Assembly: GCA_023213395.1 (NCBI GenBank)
Contig: CM041465.1
Coordinates: 136,593,741-136,657,740 of the forward strand
Direction of reading: 5' to 3'
DNA length: 64,000 bases
Source: Cycas panzhihuaensis
Lineage: Eukaryota > Cycadophyta
Of the stretch, positions 20,641-32,739 are shown piece by piece; positions within the stretch are counted from its first letter, which is position 1, and the number at the start of each line of letters is the position of its first letter. The notes under the pieces were generated by a model. It searched no databases. It was not told where the DNA came from and saw only the letters and a program-made list of their open reading frames with translations. A program made the position numbers and the translations under genes.

Positions 20641-22202
20641 TATCTTGGCATCTTTTTTTTTCAATTGTGGGCACGCATTCATTGTTAAAAAGGGGTTTAC
20701 CTTTTTTTATTTGAAAATTAAATTTAATTAAATTTAATAATTTTTGAAATCTGCTTTTTAAGATATAAGCCTTCTGTCTCTTCAACCCCTAATCACCTAT
20801 AGCTCTCATGTGATCGTTATCTATCTCAAAGGGGCTAACAAACTTTTTATCAACTTTTTTTTTTTTTTTTTTCATTTTTATATAGGATTATTGGTGTTTT
20901 TTTACCGTAACTCCTCACTGGAGCATTAGTTTCTGACAAAACTAGTTCCACTGGATCATAAATTTTCTGTAAATCAATTTTGGCTGGTCATATGACCAAT
21001 TTGATGCTAATTTGACCCTGTTTCAGTCGATTTAAAGTTGATCAATCTTTTTTTCAGCGTTTTTTCAACTTTTTATAAAATCGCTTTTTGAACTGATTGT
21101 ATTTTATTGCTGGAAAACTATTTTCTACCCAGATTTTTTCTAAAGTGGTCTACATTCAATTAAATTCATTACCTATTTTTTATTTTATTTTTCAGAATTC
21201 ATTTTGACCACTACTTTAATCGTCAAAATTGACATTTTAGTGGTTTTTAACATTTTTCTTAACATTTTACTATAAAGGTACCTGTTACTATTTCTACAAT
21301 AACTTTTTTGTTTGACATCCAAATTCAGTTTTGTCAGTTCTGTTGGGAAGATGACTCAATTCTCTTCGATTTGATATAGTTTTTTTATATATTTTAATGC
21401 ATTTTTACTAATTTTCAATCGCTCAAAGTAGAGGTACTTTATTATTTTAAACCTACCATTTTTTACATATTTTTATATATATTTCTCAAAATTTTTCAGC
21501 TGAAAGTATATTGAGCAATCTTCTAAATAATATTAATCATTTATCAACATTTTATAAAATTTTATTAGCATTTTTATACAATTTTGAGTCCCATGCTCCT
21601 ATTGTGCTTCAAAACGAGGCTTCTTCCTTTGATTTATCAAAACTTGACTTATAGGAACCTATTTTCAAAATGGTCAATTCCGTTGGATTCATATTTTGTT
21701 TATCTTCATACTCGTAAAGTTTCACATCATTCTGATATCATTTAGTATATTTTTGAAGCTGTCAAACTTAAAGTTGTCCTCTAACCCTTCTTTTAAAAAG
21801 TTTCTTCATACTCCTTATCTTTCAAAATAAAATATACATATATTTCAGTTTTTTTCAGTAGTATATATTATCATCAAGGCTAAGTATTTATTTCATTAAG
21901 AGTTTATATTTATTCATTTAAAAAAAATTAAAAGGTTAAGGATTATTCCTTTTATCATCAAAGTTACATTTCAAATTTGTATTGCTAACAAGATCTTTAT
22001 TACATGAAAATTTGCTTATATATCCATCATTTCCTTACTGTGCCTAGTTGATTGACTTTCTAAAGGGAATTTTTTTCCACTTTCAAAAATGTTTATTTGA
22101 AATCATATATATTCATTGTATTTATTGACCTTCTTGACTTAGTAAAAGCATACTTTAAAAGATCATGTTCAATAAAGTAAGTTTGCATGGTGTCATACCA
22201 TA
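20641..22202 (+). other. AT-rich non-coding interior of the LTR element
   Basis: No coding motif found on either strand. T-rich with many TTTTT runs; a poly(T) run lies at about 20,852-20,870. This is the type of interior expected of a large retrotransposon derivative. Confidence 0.55.
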
Positions 22203-22896
22203 GTGAAAAGTTATGGCCATTCAAAATGGGAAATTGTGCCATTTTATCAAGAAAAAGACCTTAGCATTAAAGAAAATTTTAGAAAAGATAATGAAGTTTT
22301 AGGTTTATTATTTTGCACTATGAATGATGATATTTTTTCAAAGGTTTCTGAATTAACAACCTCTAAATCAGTTTGCAATGTATTAATTTTTACTTATGGG
22401 GGAGATACCCTCTATGTATTTGATGATATTTTTGATAAGCATGTGAGACAGGTGACAAAACAGGTGGATCATAATGATAAAACCAATGAAGATTCAGATC
22501 AAATGCATGACCAACTTGCTATACAAGTATCTGCTCCTCCATTTGAGGGGGAGAATGAATCTTATGACATCATGGAGAATGAGTCTGATATGACAGAAAA
22601 GGAATCTTATGATATGACAGTTGTTAACAGCATACAGATTACAAAAGATAAAACTCAAATTTAAATTTTTCTCAATGTTCCAATTGACAAAGACAAAGTT
22701 GCATCTATACATACCTACTTGAATCAAGCATTACTTACTTACAGTTTTTTTGAATTACTTCATGATACAAAGACATATGTTGCAAGAAGGTTGAAGCATG
22801 TTGATGAAGATCATATTTTTAAAGTTTTTTTCAAGTACAAGTTCCATAAGTTCAAGGAAAAGATACAAGTGTTCGTGATGACATTAAGGGGGAGAA
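22203..22896 (+). pseudogene. Ty1/copia gag remnant fused to a pol-like C-terminus
   Basis: A 153-codon open frame (22,203-22,664) contains KDNEVLGLLFCTMNDDIFSK and SELTTSKSVCNVL, which follow the copia gag (UBN2) pattern of a helix with L-xx-L-DD-FSK, then TAKEVWD. The rest is acidic with repeated ESYD/MTE units (residues about 115-145). After one TAA the same frame continues to the 3' LTR and ends KFHKFKEKIQVFVMTLRGRM, resembling the tail of copia pol just before the PPT. Protease, integrase and RT are missing, as if an internal deletion joined gag to the end of pol. The start upstream of 22,203 is lost. Confidence 0.7.
22886..22896 (+). other. Polypurine tract of the gene-capturing element
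   Basis: AAGGGGGAGAA immediately before the TGTTTAAG that opens the 3' LTR. Confidence 0.85.
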
Positions 22897-23323
22897 TGTT
22901 TAAGTTAATTGTCATCACTCCACTTCCATTTTTCTAACCAAGATTGTACACCTCATCAACTTGAATTTAGACATGTGATGCTCAACATGTTAAGGTAAGT
23001 TTAACTTTGATTTATGTTAAGTTGAGTTAGTTTCATTTGAGTTAAGTGAACATTATTTTATTATTATTTTGAATTCAGGGGTTGAAGAGTTTCCCTCCTC
23101 CCCTAAATAATAAATATTGAGGGGTGTGCAACCCTGGTGTCTTTAGACACCACCTCCTTATTGGAAATTTGTAATGCTCATTTCTGTTACAATGGATTGA
23201 ACAATAATACTTTCATGGTTTATGCTATTGTGATTATGATACATTGATGTATTGTTGCAATATTGATCTATGTGATTCTATTACATGTTCTGCCCTATTC
23301 TCCTGCAAGTATATTTTCCTTCA
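22897..23323 (+). repeat. 3' LTR of the gene-capturing element
   Basis: 427 bp, TG...CA, matching 17,874-18,309 along its whole length. It lacks a short GTTAAGGTAA duplication present in the 5' LTR near 17,970. Confidence 0.9.
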
Positions 23324-23339
23324 ATTTTTATTTTTTTTT

Positions 23340-23781
23340 ATAATATGTACTTATCTTATTTTTATTCTCTTCCTTTGGATTAATGACCCATCTTCTTCAT
23401 AAATATCTTTTGATAAATCATCTTCAAAGACTAAAATAGGGGCATTTCAAAAATAACTTACAATTGCTTTATTTTTCTTATCATTCTAGCTAATTGCTTC
23501 ATTCTCTTTTTAGAGTTTTCACCATTATGGCTTATTAGAATGATTGGAGATGGTGTTACTCTACTTGGGTGTGCTCCATATGAAGTACCTTGCCATATGG
23601 AAATATTCATTGATTCTTTATCTTTAAGATTTATAAGCCAATTAGCTCCATTAGGCTAATGATGCCTCTTAAACACCCCAAAAGATGTTAGTTAAGGTAG
23701 CATGTGATCACCAAGATTATAATATCTCTCTTCTATGCTTAACATTATAGACATCTGACATTGAATAGCTAATAAATTCAT
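23340..23781 (-). pseudogene. Unrecognised relic frame downstream of a primer-like site
   Basis: From ATG 23,781 the minus strand reads a protein-like sequence for about 115 codons with only a few stops: RYYNLGDHMLP, PNGANWLINLKDKESMNIS, GTSYGAHPSRVTPSPIILIS and KKRMKQLARMIRKIKQL, then after a frame change an acidic EDDLSKDIYEEDGSLI. Its composition and continuity are far better than chance for this AT-rich DNA. I do not recognise the family. It lies 34 bases after a tRNA-Met-like primer site and is separated from further relic frames (17,868 downward) by the LTR element insertion. Confidence 0.5.
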
Positions 23782-23814
23782 ATCAATCTAATTATTACAT
23801 TTGCAAGACCTAAT

Positions 23815-23824
23815 TCTGATACCA
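23815..23824 (-). other. tRNA-Met-like primer-binding site of the older relic
   Basis: TGGTATCAGA on the minus strand, followed by ATTAGG rather than GC. Position just upstream of the relic frame suggests a primer site of a reverse-transcribing element. An LTR pair for it was not found. Confidence 0.45.
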
Positions 23825-25777
23825 CCTCTCTAATATGGTGTCTTTTTATGTTTTGTGCACATCTACTCCATAATAGAATACAATTGCCTATAAATTTCTA
23901 GGAAACATAATCTATTTGATGGAAATTAATCAATCTAAAAATTTTTGTATTCTCCTTTTTTTTTTTTCTTTTTTTCATTAGCCAACCATCTTCTAACTTC
24001 ATTCCCAATTCTTTTGAGATAACTATATAAATGAAAGTGCTTTTATTTGCCTTCCAAATCTTTGAAAAGCAAGATGGGACATATGACCATACATTCTCCT
24101 ATATTTAATCTAGCCCAAAGGCTAGACTATGATTGACAATCCCTAAAATAACAAAAATTAAATAAGAGGTCATGAAGAAACTACCACTAGTTTTGACCAC
24201 TATATGCTATTATATAATCATATCACTAACAATTCCCTCACACTAGAAAAACTTTCTTTTAACTAAGACTAAATAAATTAAATAAGAGGCTATCATATCT
24301 ATTTTGTCTAAATCCTCCTTGTTAAAGATTTTATAAATGAGAGCTATCCAATGTTGAATTCTCTTAGTTAATTTATTAGTTGTTACCACAATTTTTATGT
24401 TTTGCTTAGGTGTTTAAAACAACCTGTTACAAATTATCTCTTTTAATTCCTAGGTTTTCTTAATTGCATCCTATATAACATTCTCATTATAACTTTGGTT
24501 AATCAGAAGAGTCTTAAAAACATACTACAAGCCCTTTTCACTTAAATCAAATAAGTGCTCTTCTTTCAAATAAATCATTTAGGTTTTTTGTCAAACCTCT
24601 TAGAACACAAAAGGACTAAATCATGACAAATGATTACTTTGGGTGTAGAGGCTTTTTAGACCATGCTAAGCCTTTATAAATTAGTGTCTTGTTACCTCTC
24701 AAACTTATAAAATTCTTTCAAATAAAATTCCATATTAAGTTTAGTATCAACAATGACTTGATATTTTTTAGGAGCCATTGTGTTTTATAGAATTTTAGAG
24801 AATAATTTAAGTAATTTGGAAGAAACCTTAGAGTTACTTATGAATATCTAAAGAAATTCCTTTGAATACAATGCTTCTTCATGTTTTACACCTTGAGCTT
24901 TTTCATCTATAAACTCCTCACAAATTATGTAATAAGGTAGTTAAGTAAGAATTTTATTTCATAACCACTTGTATGTTTTGTAATATATGCATGCTAAATC
25001 GTTCACCTACTCTACATATGTACTTCATGAATCGACTTATGACTTAAGGTCTCAACATTTATTTAAAAGTTTACAAAGTATAAAGATATATAACAGGGGC
25101 CACATTTTATTTTCTTATTCCTTTTACACTTTACACTTTTTGTTGATCTTATATTCGAAACTCAAATGAAAAATAATAGAGTGTAGAGGTATATGATGGG
25201 ACCCACGTCTTAAGACACCTTAAGTTAGTTTAAAACTTTCCACTTCACATCTTTGGCCTTCACTTAGTTTTTAAACCTCATAAGTCAATGTGCAAGGTGC
25301 AAAGTATGGAACATCTTTATTTGTAACCTCATCCTTTCATATTTCGCATTTTGTAAATCAAGTGATCACTTTGATTCTTAGACTCCCAAGTGATTTCATA
25401 GATTATAAGGTAAAAGGTATTTTCCTTATGGAACTTAGTTGCTTTTTTTCTCCACCAAAATTTTCATTGCTTTATGAATTTACATTCTACACTTCATGAA
25501 TTTACTTATCACTTGTGACTTTCAAACTTGCAAATAGACTTATAAAGTCTAAGGTATATAGAGTGAACCATTATTCCATTTATGGACATAGCAATTTTTT
25601 ACTTTTTCTAACTCTATGATATCTATTTTATTCAATAGCAAGCATTTTACAATTCATATATTTTTGTTTCACTAGATATATATTAATATCATTAGCTCAT
25701 TTACAAGGTGTAAAATACGAGATAATTAGTACAATATGAAGGGCATTGCAATAATAAGGTAATTTTCTTCTCTACTA
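23825..25777. other. AT-rich DNA without assignable genes, with diffuse repeats
   Basis: No recognisable protein. Related motifs beginning CTTCATGAAT and ending in TATAAAG/GTATATAG words occur near 25,024-25,095 and 25,492-25,565, suggesting decayed tandem or LTR sequence. Part may be the 5' LTR belonging to the primer site at 23,815. Confidence 0.4.
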
Positions 25778-26299
25778 TCTTATGAAAAAGGAGATTTTGG
25801 AGGAGACTATGGGATGAAGGTGATCAGCGTGAGCAATCTAGTTAGGGTTTGGAGCTTCCATTTCAGTGCGAGGAAGTTCATTATGGGGCTGGTACAGTCG
25901 GGACAAAAAAGAGGGGACACCCATGAGATGGGGATGTGACGATAGCCAATCTCAAGAGAATGGTTGGTTCGTAAACTGTCAAGCAGTGACTCAAATATTA
26001 TGGAGAGATGGAGGTCGGTAGAGTAGATGTAGTTATCCTTCATCCTAAGGTCCTTGTTTAGGCCCTCTCTTAGCAGCGAGGGACAAGATCTACAACACCA
26101 AGATGTAAAGGAAGGTCTAGATTGAGGAGAAACCCCAAGAGAAATATGAGGGCAGAGAGGGCTACCCCGAAGAGGAGTTTCTGATTAGTCTTAAAGCTAT
26201 ACGTGGGGCATTATTATGCCAGGTAAGTAATATGCCAGTTCTATTTATTTTTGGTTTAATGTCTTGACCAACAAATGTTATATTATTAAATGAGAGAAA

Positions 26300-27591
26300 C
26301 CCATTCAATAAATCAAACTCAGACTTCCCCTCTTAGGAAGAACCTAACAAGATGCTTTGAAAAAAGGAGAGGAAGACATGCATGAGATTAACACAATTTT
26401 CCAGGACAACCTAATTAAAATACATGTTCTAAAATAACTAACTAATAAGACAGAGAAATATTGGGAGAATATCCTAGTAGGCAGGTTCTCGAGGCCCATA
26501 ACTAGGCTTGATATTATCATACAGTGGTTGGGGATCAAATGGAGAACAAAGAACTCGGTAGAGGTTATGGCCATGATGAAAGGGTGCATCTTATTTAGGT
26601 TTTCCAACCAAGAAGGTATGATAGGCATCTTGCTAAAATCTCCTTGGATGCTTGGTCGAAAGGCAGTTACTTTGGAAAAGTGGCATCCAGATTTTCACCC
26701 ATCGGTACTAATAGTGAAGTAGGCTCTGATATGGGTCTAGATTCCAAGATTACCCTTGTAATTCTAGAATTTGGAAGTAATTAAAGGAGTGGAGAGAGCA
26801 ATAGGACCCTTACTGGCTACTGACTTAATAACAAAGAGTAGAACCCATCTAATAAATGCCAGATTTTATGACTTGGCAAGATTGGATAAAGGCCTCTTAG
26901 GCCAAGTGAGGATTAAATCTGAAGGGTGGAATATTAACTAGAAGCTAGCATATGAGTTGGACAATTTTAGATGTTCTAGGTACAAAGGTATGGGGCACCT
27001 TCCACTAAATTACCTAAGGGACTTGAAAAAGGTGGAGGCAGAAGAGAATGAGCACCCGAGTAATGTTCCTAAGCACCTATAAGAGGAAGTAGGGGTGCCA
27101 GTGACCTAGGGGACCAGAGAGGAAGGCACTCCCCTGGAAGAGCTGTGTAAGGAGGGAGTAACCATTACCTGGGAAGAAGAGGACATACTCTCTAAGGAAG
27201 GCAAGGAGAAGGACTGGCCTAAGACTCATGAGGTTAGGCTCATGGAGACGAGGGAGGGGCACCAGATCAGAAACAAAGGTCAAGAGCATCCTAAGGTAGT
27301 CCTTCCAATGAGAGAAGGGCAAGAAGGATCATTCACTACAAAACGCATGTGGATAGAAAAGGGGAAAGGGTCATAGGAGGCACCAGCGAGTCAAAGAAAA
27401 GGATTGGACCTGGGGAGTGATAGGAGGGTCAACAGACCTTCTAAAAAAGTGGTCCATGAAAGGGAGACTACTTCCCAAATTGACCAAGGGTATTAGAGAA
27501 CCCTAAAGGAAGGGGTAATTAAAGGACCATTTTTTAGGAGCAAGAGATAACCCTCAGAAGTAGGGGCATGGGGGGGGGTCTATAGAAGGAT
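26300..27591 (+). pseudogene. LINE-2 ORF1 (RNA-binding protein) relic
   Basis: Aligns by eye with LINE-1 ORF1: SVEVMAMMKGCILFRFSNQE and SPWMLGRKAVTLEKWHPDF correspond to the N-terminal DUF4283-type RNA-binding fold. Further on are AIGPLLATD and a knuckle whose Cys residues are partly Tyr (CSRYKGMGHLPLNY), consistent with G-to-A change. The C-terminal half is Glu/Lys/Arg-rich. Stops and frame changes occur throughout. Start position is approximate. Confidence 0.8.
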
Positions 27592-30500
27592 ATGAGGTTT
27601 ATATCCTAGAATATCAGGGGCCTAAATGCCCCCTCAAAGTAAAGAATTATTAAAGTCTTGAGAGCCAGACTAGGAGGGGATATTATACTACTTCAAGAGA
27701 CCAAATTAGAAAGGGATAAAGGGGTAGAGGTGAAAAACAAGATTTGGAGGAAAGGGGAGATGATGGTGAAAGAAGGATCTCTAGGTTCTGGAGGCATGAT
27801 AATTTTCTGGAATCCAAACATTTAGAATAAGATAGGGGTGATATAGGAAGAACACTTCATGACGGTATGCCTTACATGCTTAAGGACAAATGTGCAATGG
27901 CTCGCCACTAATATATATGCTCCAACAATGATGGAAGGCAAAAAGATGTTATGGGATAGGATCATGGAAACTCATAAAGACTAGAAAGGCCCCTAGCTAG
28001 TTGTGGGGGACCTAAATATGGCCATATCCCTAGGAGAAAAGAGAGGGGGCCAAGAGGGTTGGTCAAGAAGTATGACTAATTTAGGCAACTTCCTACAAAG
28101 GGGTGGTTTGATGGATATCCCCTTGAGAGAGGTTAAGTACACTTGGTCGAATAGAAGAATTAGAGATAACAATATTCAAATAAGGCTCGATAGAGTGATG
28201 ATCAATTATGAGTGGGCCAGGCTCTATGACGACATCAAATTAGAAGCCCTTCCAAAGGTGGCATCTAACCACTCACTACTGTTGCTTGAGTTTAAACCTA
28301 TAGAAAAACACCATGGGGCACCATTTTAATTTGAACTCATGTCGATTAAACACCCAGATCTTAGGGATCGAATTAAGGAATGATGGAGTATCCTGGTTTA
28401 GGGGTATGATATGTTTAGATTCTCAAAGAAGCTGAACTGGGTCAAAAGACAATTGAAAGCTTGGAATAAAGAGGTCTTTGGAAATATTTTCGAATAAAAA
28501 AATTGGTTTCTTAGGGACCTAAAGGAAATTGAGGGAATAATTTAAGAGGAAGGCAGATCCCTCTCACTAGATTAAAAGGAGCGAACAATTATCAAGAACC
28601 TAGAAGAGGCCTTAGTGAAGGAGGAAATCCATTGAAAGTAGAAGTCAAGGGCTCTCTAATTGGTAGAGGGGGATAGAAACACAAAGTTCTTCCATATGAC
28701 AACATTGAAACATAGGTCTTACAACAGAATAAATAAGTTAAGAAATAATGGAGGATAAGAGGTGAAGCTAGAAGATGATATCAAAGGCATAGCAATGGAC
28801 TACTTTAAGAATCCTTTTGAGGAACCTAGATGCCATGACCCAAATCTGAGAAGGGAGTTGATGGGATTTATTCCTAAGCTAATCAAAGATAATCAAAATA
28901 TATGGTTGAAGGAACCTTTCTCAATGGAGGAAGTGGAGAAGGCCCTTTTCAACATGGGGCGGGATAAGGCCCCCAGTCCAGATAGTTTTCCCTCAAGTTT
29001 TTTTTAAGAATTGTGGGACATAATTAGGGAAGACTGAAAAATGGCCTTGGACATATTCTACAATAAGATAATAATTCTCAAGGAATGGTAGGCTAACTTT
29101 CTAGTGTTGACCCCTAAGAAAGAAGGGGTGAAAGTCATGGAAGAGTATAGATTAATAAGTCTCTGCAATGTTAAATATAAAATTTTAGCGAAGTTGTTAG
29201 CCTATAAACTCAATAAATGCCTATCGCTTATTATATACCCAAATCATGATAGATTCATGAAAGGTAGACAAATTCGCGATGGCATCATCATGGTCCATGA
29301 GACAATCCACTTGGTTAATCAAAAGAAAGAAGCTAGTATGATAGTGAAAACTGATATGTCTAAAGCCTACAACAGACTAGCTTGGGATTGCCTAATAGAC
29401 TGTCTTTAGGCATTTGGGTTTGATAAGGTTTGGAGGGAATGGATGGTAAGCTGCATATCCAAACCTTTATACTCAGTCCCGATAAATAACACCTTGACAC
29501 CCTTCTTTCCTAGTTTTAGAGGATTAAGACAAGGAGATCTATTATACCCCTACTTGTTTATCATTATGGCAAAAATTCTAGGGAGAGCTATGGAGGAGGC
29601 CAAGTGAAAAGGATGGGTCTTGGGACTGAAGCCTACATCTAGCATAGATAATATTATCCATTACTAATTTATTGACGATAATATTTTCTTAGGAAAGGCT
29701 ATTATGGGGGAAGCTAGGGCCTTCAAGGATGGACTACTATCTTATAAAAGAGCTACAAATCAAAAAATAAACTTGGAAAAAAGCTCTGTCTTTTTTATAA
29801 ATACTCATGAGAGACTGCAAAGGAGGATTCGTAGGGAATTAGGGATCCTTATTAGGCCTCTCCCATCTACATACTTAGGGATGCCTCTATTTGTTGGGAA
29901 TATGTGTGGGGTGCTTTGGAATCCCATTGTGGATAGGATACAAAGGAAGTTAGCGAGGTGGAAAGGAACTCTCCTTAGTCAAGTTGGGAAGATACAGCTG
30001 GTGGTTGCCTCCTTGCAGAGTATCCCAGTGTATATGATGTTTATTTTCAGGGTTTTGAACAGAGTCCTATCGATCCTAGAAGGCATTCAGAAAAGATTCC
30101 TTTGGTTAAGAATTGAGCAAAAGGATAGAATCCACTTGGTAGCATGGGACAAAGTCTGCATTCCTAGATGGGTGGGAGGTCTTAATATGAGAAGGTCAGC
30201 CTCTTTCAATAGAGCCCTAGTGGAAAAGTTGGGTTGGAGATTAGAGAAGGACCCATAAGATAAATGGGACAATATCATCTCCAACAAATACCTTAGGGGT
30301 AATCACTTCCTGAAAGATGGGGTAGGGGAGGCTTATAGGTCCCCAATATGGAGGAGTTTAGTTCAATCTAGACCTATCCTAATATTTAGCATGACATGGA
30401 AGTTGGGAAATGGGGAACGTATAAGATTTTTGGAGGATAAATGGTGCAAAATTTACCTTTTAAAAGGTAGTCCTAGTTTTGGAGATTTGTAGGAAGCCTA

Positions 30501-31802
30501 TGAAGAGAACTATGGCACAAAGATCAACGATTATGGGGAGGGTCAAGGTAGGGATAGAGCATAGAGATCCTTCAAGGAGCTTGAAGGGACCCAAGGTAAG
30601 GGGGGGAAATATTTTGATACTAGAAAAAGAGATTGATCAACATTATATCCCGAAAAGTCCTAAGGCATACATGATTATATGGGCTAACTCCCCATCGGGG
30701 GAGTATGTAGTCAAACAAGGTTATTTAGCCATATGTTCAGAGGTGGGTTTGGAAAAGAACCTCCTGTTGGCTGGTGTGTAGAAGTTGGGTCTTATCCCAT
30801 AGGTGGTGACTTTTTGGTGGCTATCCCTGAAGAACAAAACCATGACTATGGATAACCTTCATAGGCATAGGTTTACCATGCCAAATAGATGTGTGTTATG
30901 TAAAAAGGATGAGGAGACTTTGGACCATATCAGCATTCATTGTTCCCTCTCTAGAAGAATTTGATCCTATGTTTAGTCCAATCTTGGGATCTCATGGGTG
31001 AACCCAAGAACCCTTGAAGATCTTTAGAGGTCATGGAAATCTCCCTTTAGGAGTAAGACTTTGGGCTTACTTTGAAAAATTATCACGCCAATGGTGGTTT
31101 GGAACATCTGGAAGGAAAGAAATAAAAGGATATTCCAAGCGAAAGAGTTGGATGAGATTAGGATCTATGAGATGTTTCATTTGGCGACTGTGGAGTTAGT
31201 CGAAACTTTAGATGAGAAAGGTATTTCAAAAAGGGAGGGCAGGATCATTAATGGATGGGGGAATAAAAAGACCAAATATTATTGGAACAAGGAGAAGGAG
31301 ATGTTTGTGGTGGCCGCCTATAAATAACTAGGTTTAAATCAATTTTGATGGGATGTCCAAAGGAAATCCTGGTGAGGCAGGTAGAGGAGAATTATGTAGA
31401 TACCCAGATGGTAGAGTAAGGTGGGCCTTCACGGAATATTATGGTCAACAGACAAACCACAAGGTTGAGTTAAAGGCGATGTAGAGAGTAATGTTTATGG
31501 CTGAGGAGAATGACCTAGATAGGGTGGAGATTAAAGGAGATTCGTTGAATATGGTCAAGATCCTAAGAGGAGATAGCGAGGCAGATTGACAAAATGAGGA
31601 TATGATGAAGGATGCTCAATAGGGTATTAAGGCTGAAGGAGTGCTTTCAAATAGGCCATACGTATAGAGAGGGTAAGTTGCAGCTGATTGGTTGGCCAAT
31701 TGGGCAGTTTTGAACAAGTGCATGAGGATATGGAAGGAGGACTTCCTGAAGGATTTTCTAAGTCTGGTCAAATTGGATGTGTTAACTCATGAGGGGGCAT
31801 AA
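27592..31802 (+). pseudogene. LINE-2 ORF2 (endonuclease, reverse transcriptase, RNase H) relic
   Basis: ATG at 27,592 begins the apurinic-endonuclease-like domain (NIRGLNAPSK, LLQETKLE, ATNIYAP, VVGDLNMA, LPKVASNHSLLL). RT follows in the same frame: KAPSPDSFPSSFF, PISLCN-like LISLCNVKYKILAK, KTDMSKAYNRLAW, GLRQGDLLYP and FIDDNIFLGKA. The zinc-finger-like block CVLCKKDEETLDHI lies near 30,890 after a frame change. RNase H begins NFDGMSKGNPGEAG at 31,340, again in a new frame. There are more than ten stops and at least two frameshifts; the frame closes at 31,800-31,802. The FIDD box keeps both catalytic aspartates. Confidence 0.9.
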
Positions 31803-31995
31803 GCTAGCCATTAGGCTTGTCATGGCATTTAGGGTTAGTGTGGGTAGGATGTCTTGAGATTAGCTAGGCCATGGGCTTGTCATGGCTCTCTTGTTGTAGC
31901 CTGAAGGCAGATCTTGTAAAAGGTTTAGGGCCCTTATAAAACCCCTTCTATCTTTTACCAAATCAAAAAAAAAAAACATCTCTTATGAAAAAGGA

Positions 31996-32739
31996 AAGTA
32001 ATATAGCCTTATAATATATGTCATTTAACCTTTTGACATTAAGTTTATAGCTTTATTATATCTTTGAACATATAAAATGTATAAAATTTGTATACTTCAA
32101 TTCAAAACCTCCTTACTGCCATGACTAAACCTAAGAGTTCAAAAACTAAATCAAAACTTCTAACTTCTAAAATTTATAATACCTATACAAGGGTAACAAT
32201 TTGCCTCCTTATTCTAAGTAGCCTTTAACAGGTTACTCAAGAACATTATTTTGAGTAATTCCATTTATTTAAAATAAAGGAAAATGGACCACTATGTGCA
32301 ATAATAGTATACATCGAATAATACTTCAAGGATATAAGAGTTTAAGAAATTATCCATTGGCTAGAATAGATAATATTTCTTCTTCTTTGGTCAAGACCTT
32401 GATCTTTAGACTTTTACCTAAAAGTTTTGAGATATGCTTGATGAAATTACATGTTAAATTATACCAAGATTGAAAACCTTAAATTCTTTATATTTACATG
32501 CAAATACATCTTCAAATTCTCTTAGAATCTTGTTAGTTTTTAGCAAGGCAATTTTTTCATTGGGCTTCATCTTAGACTTACCATCTAAAACCTCTTTAGT
32601 TATTAACTATATATCTATAGATTCTTTTATTCCTTGAAAAAATATAAGACCTACTCATCATTTTCAAACACCTAGTGGTGTTAAACATTGTCTAAAATGG
32701 AAGATCTTATAATAACTTCAACCATATATTGTCTCTAAT
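31996..32739. other. AT-rich DNA without assignable genes
   Basis: No coding relic I can name. It continues the pre-insertion target of LINE-2 and leads into the minus-strand Tat-like relic. Confidence 0.4.

Larger units (their letters stand above)
17874..23323 (+). mobile_element. Non-autonomous LTR retrotransposon carrying captured host gene fragments
   Basis: Two similar LTRs (17,874-18,309 and 22,897-23,323), a tRNA-Met PBS at 18,312, a PPT at 22,886-22,896 and a 5-bp flanking repeat ATTTT (17,869-17,873 and 23,324-23,328) define a complete 5.45-kb insertion on the plus strand. The interior lacks protease, integrase and a recognisable RT. It holds an AT-rich leader with repeated AGATCT words, antisense fragments of an RSZ splicing factor and of ABCE, and a Ty1/copia-type gag remnant next to the 3' LTR. 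This is the structure of a large retrotransposon derivative (LARD-like) descended from copia by loss of pol and gain of host sequence. Mobilisation would have needed a helper. Confidence 0.9.
25793..31980 (+). mobile_element. Full-length L1-type LINE (LINE-2), decayed
   Basis: Flanked by a 15-bp duplication TCTTATGAAAAAGGA (25,778-25,792 and 31,981-31,995) and ending in an A-rich tail (about 31,964-31,977), the marks of target-primed insertion. It contains 5' UTR (25,793 to about 26,300), ORF1, and ORF2 with endonuclease, RT and RNase H, in the same order as LINE-1 at 52,798 and clearly the same family. The 3' ends share TTTTACC-xx-ATCAAAA. Many stops make it older than LINE-1. Confidence 0.93.

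Noticed and set aside
17381-23781. Calling the unrecognised relic an endogenous pararetrovirus
   Set aside because: The layout is suggestive, but no movement protein, coat protein or RT motif could be shown; kept only as an open question.
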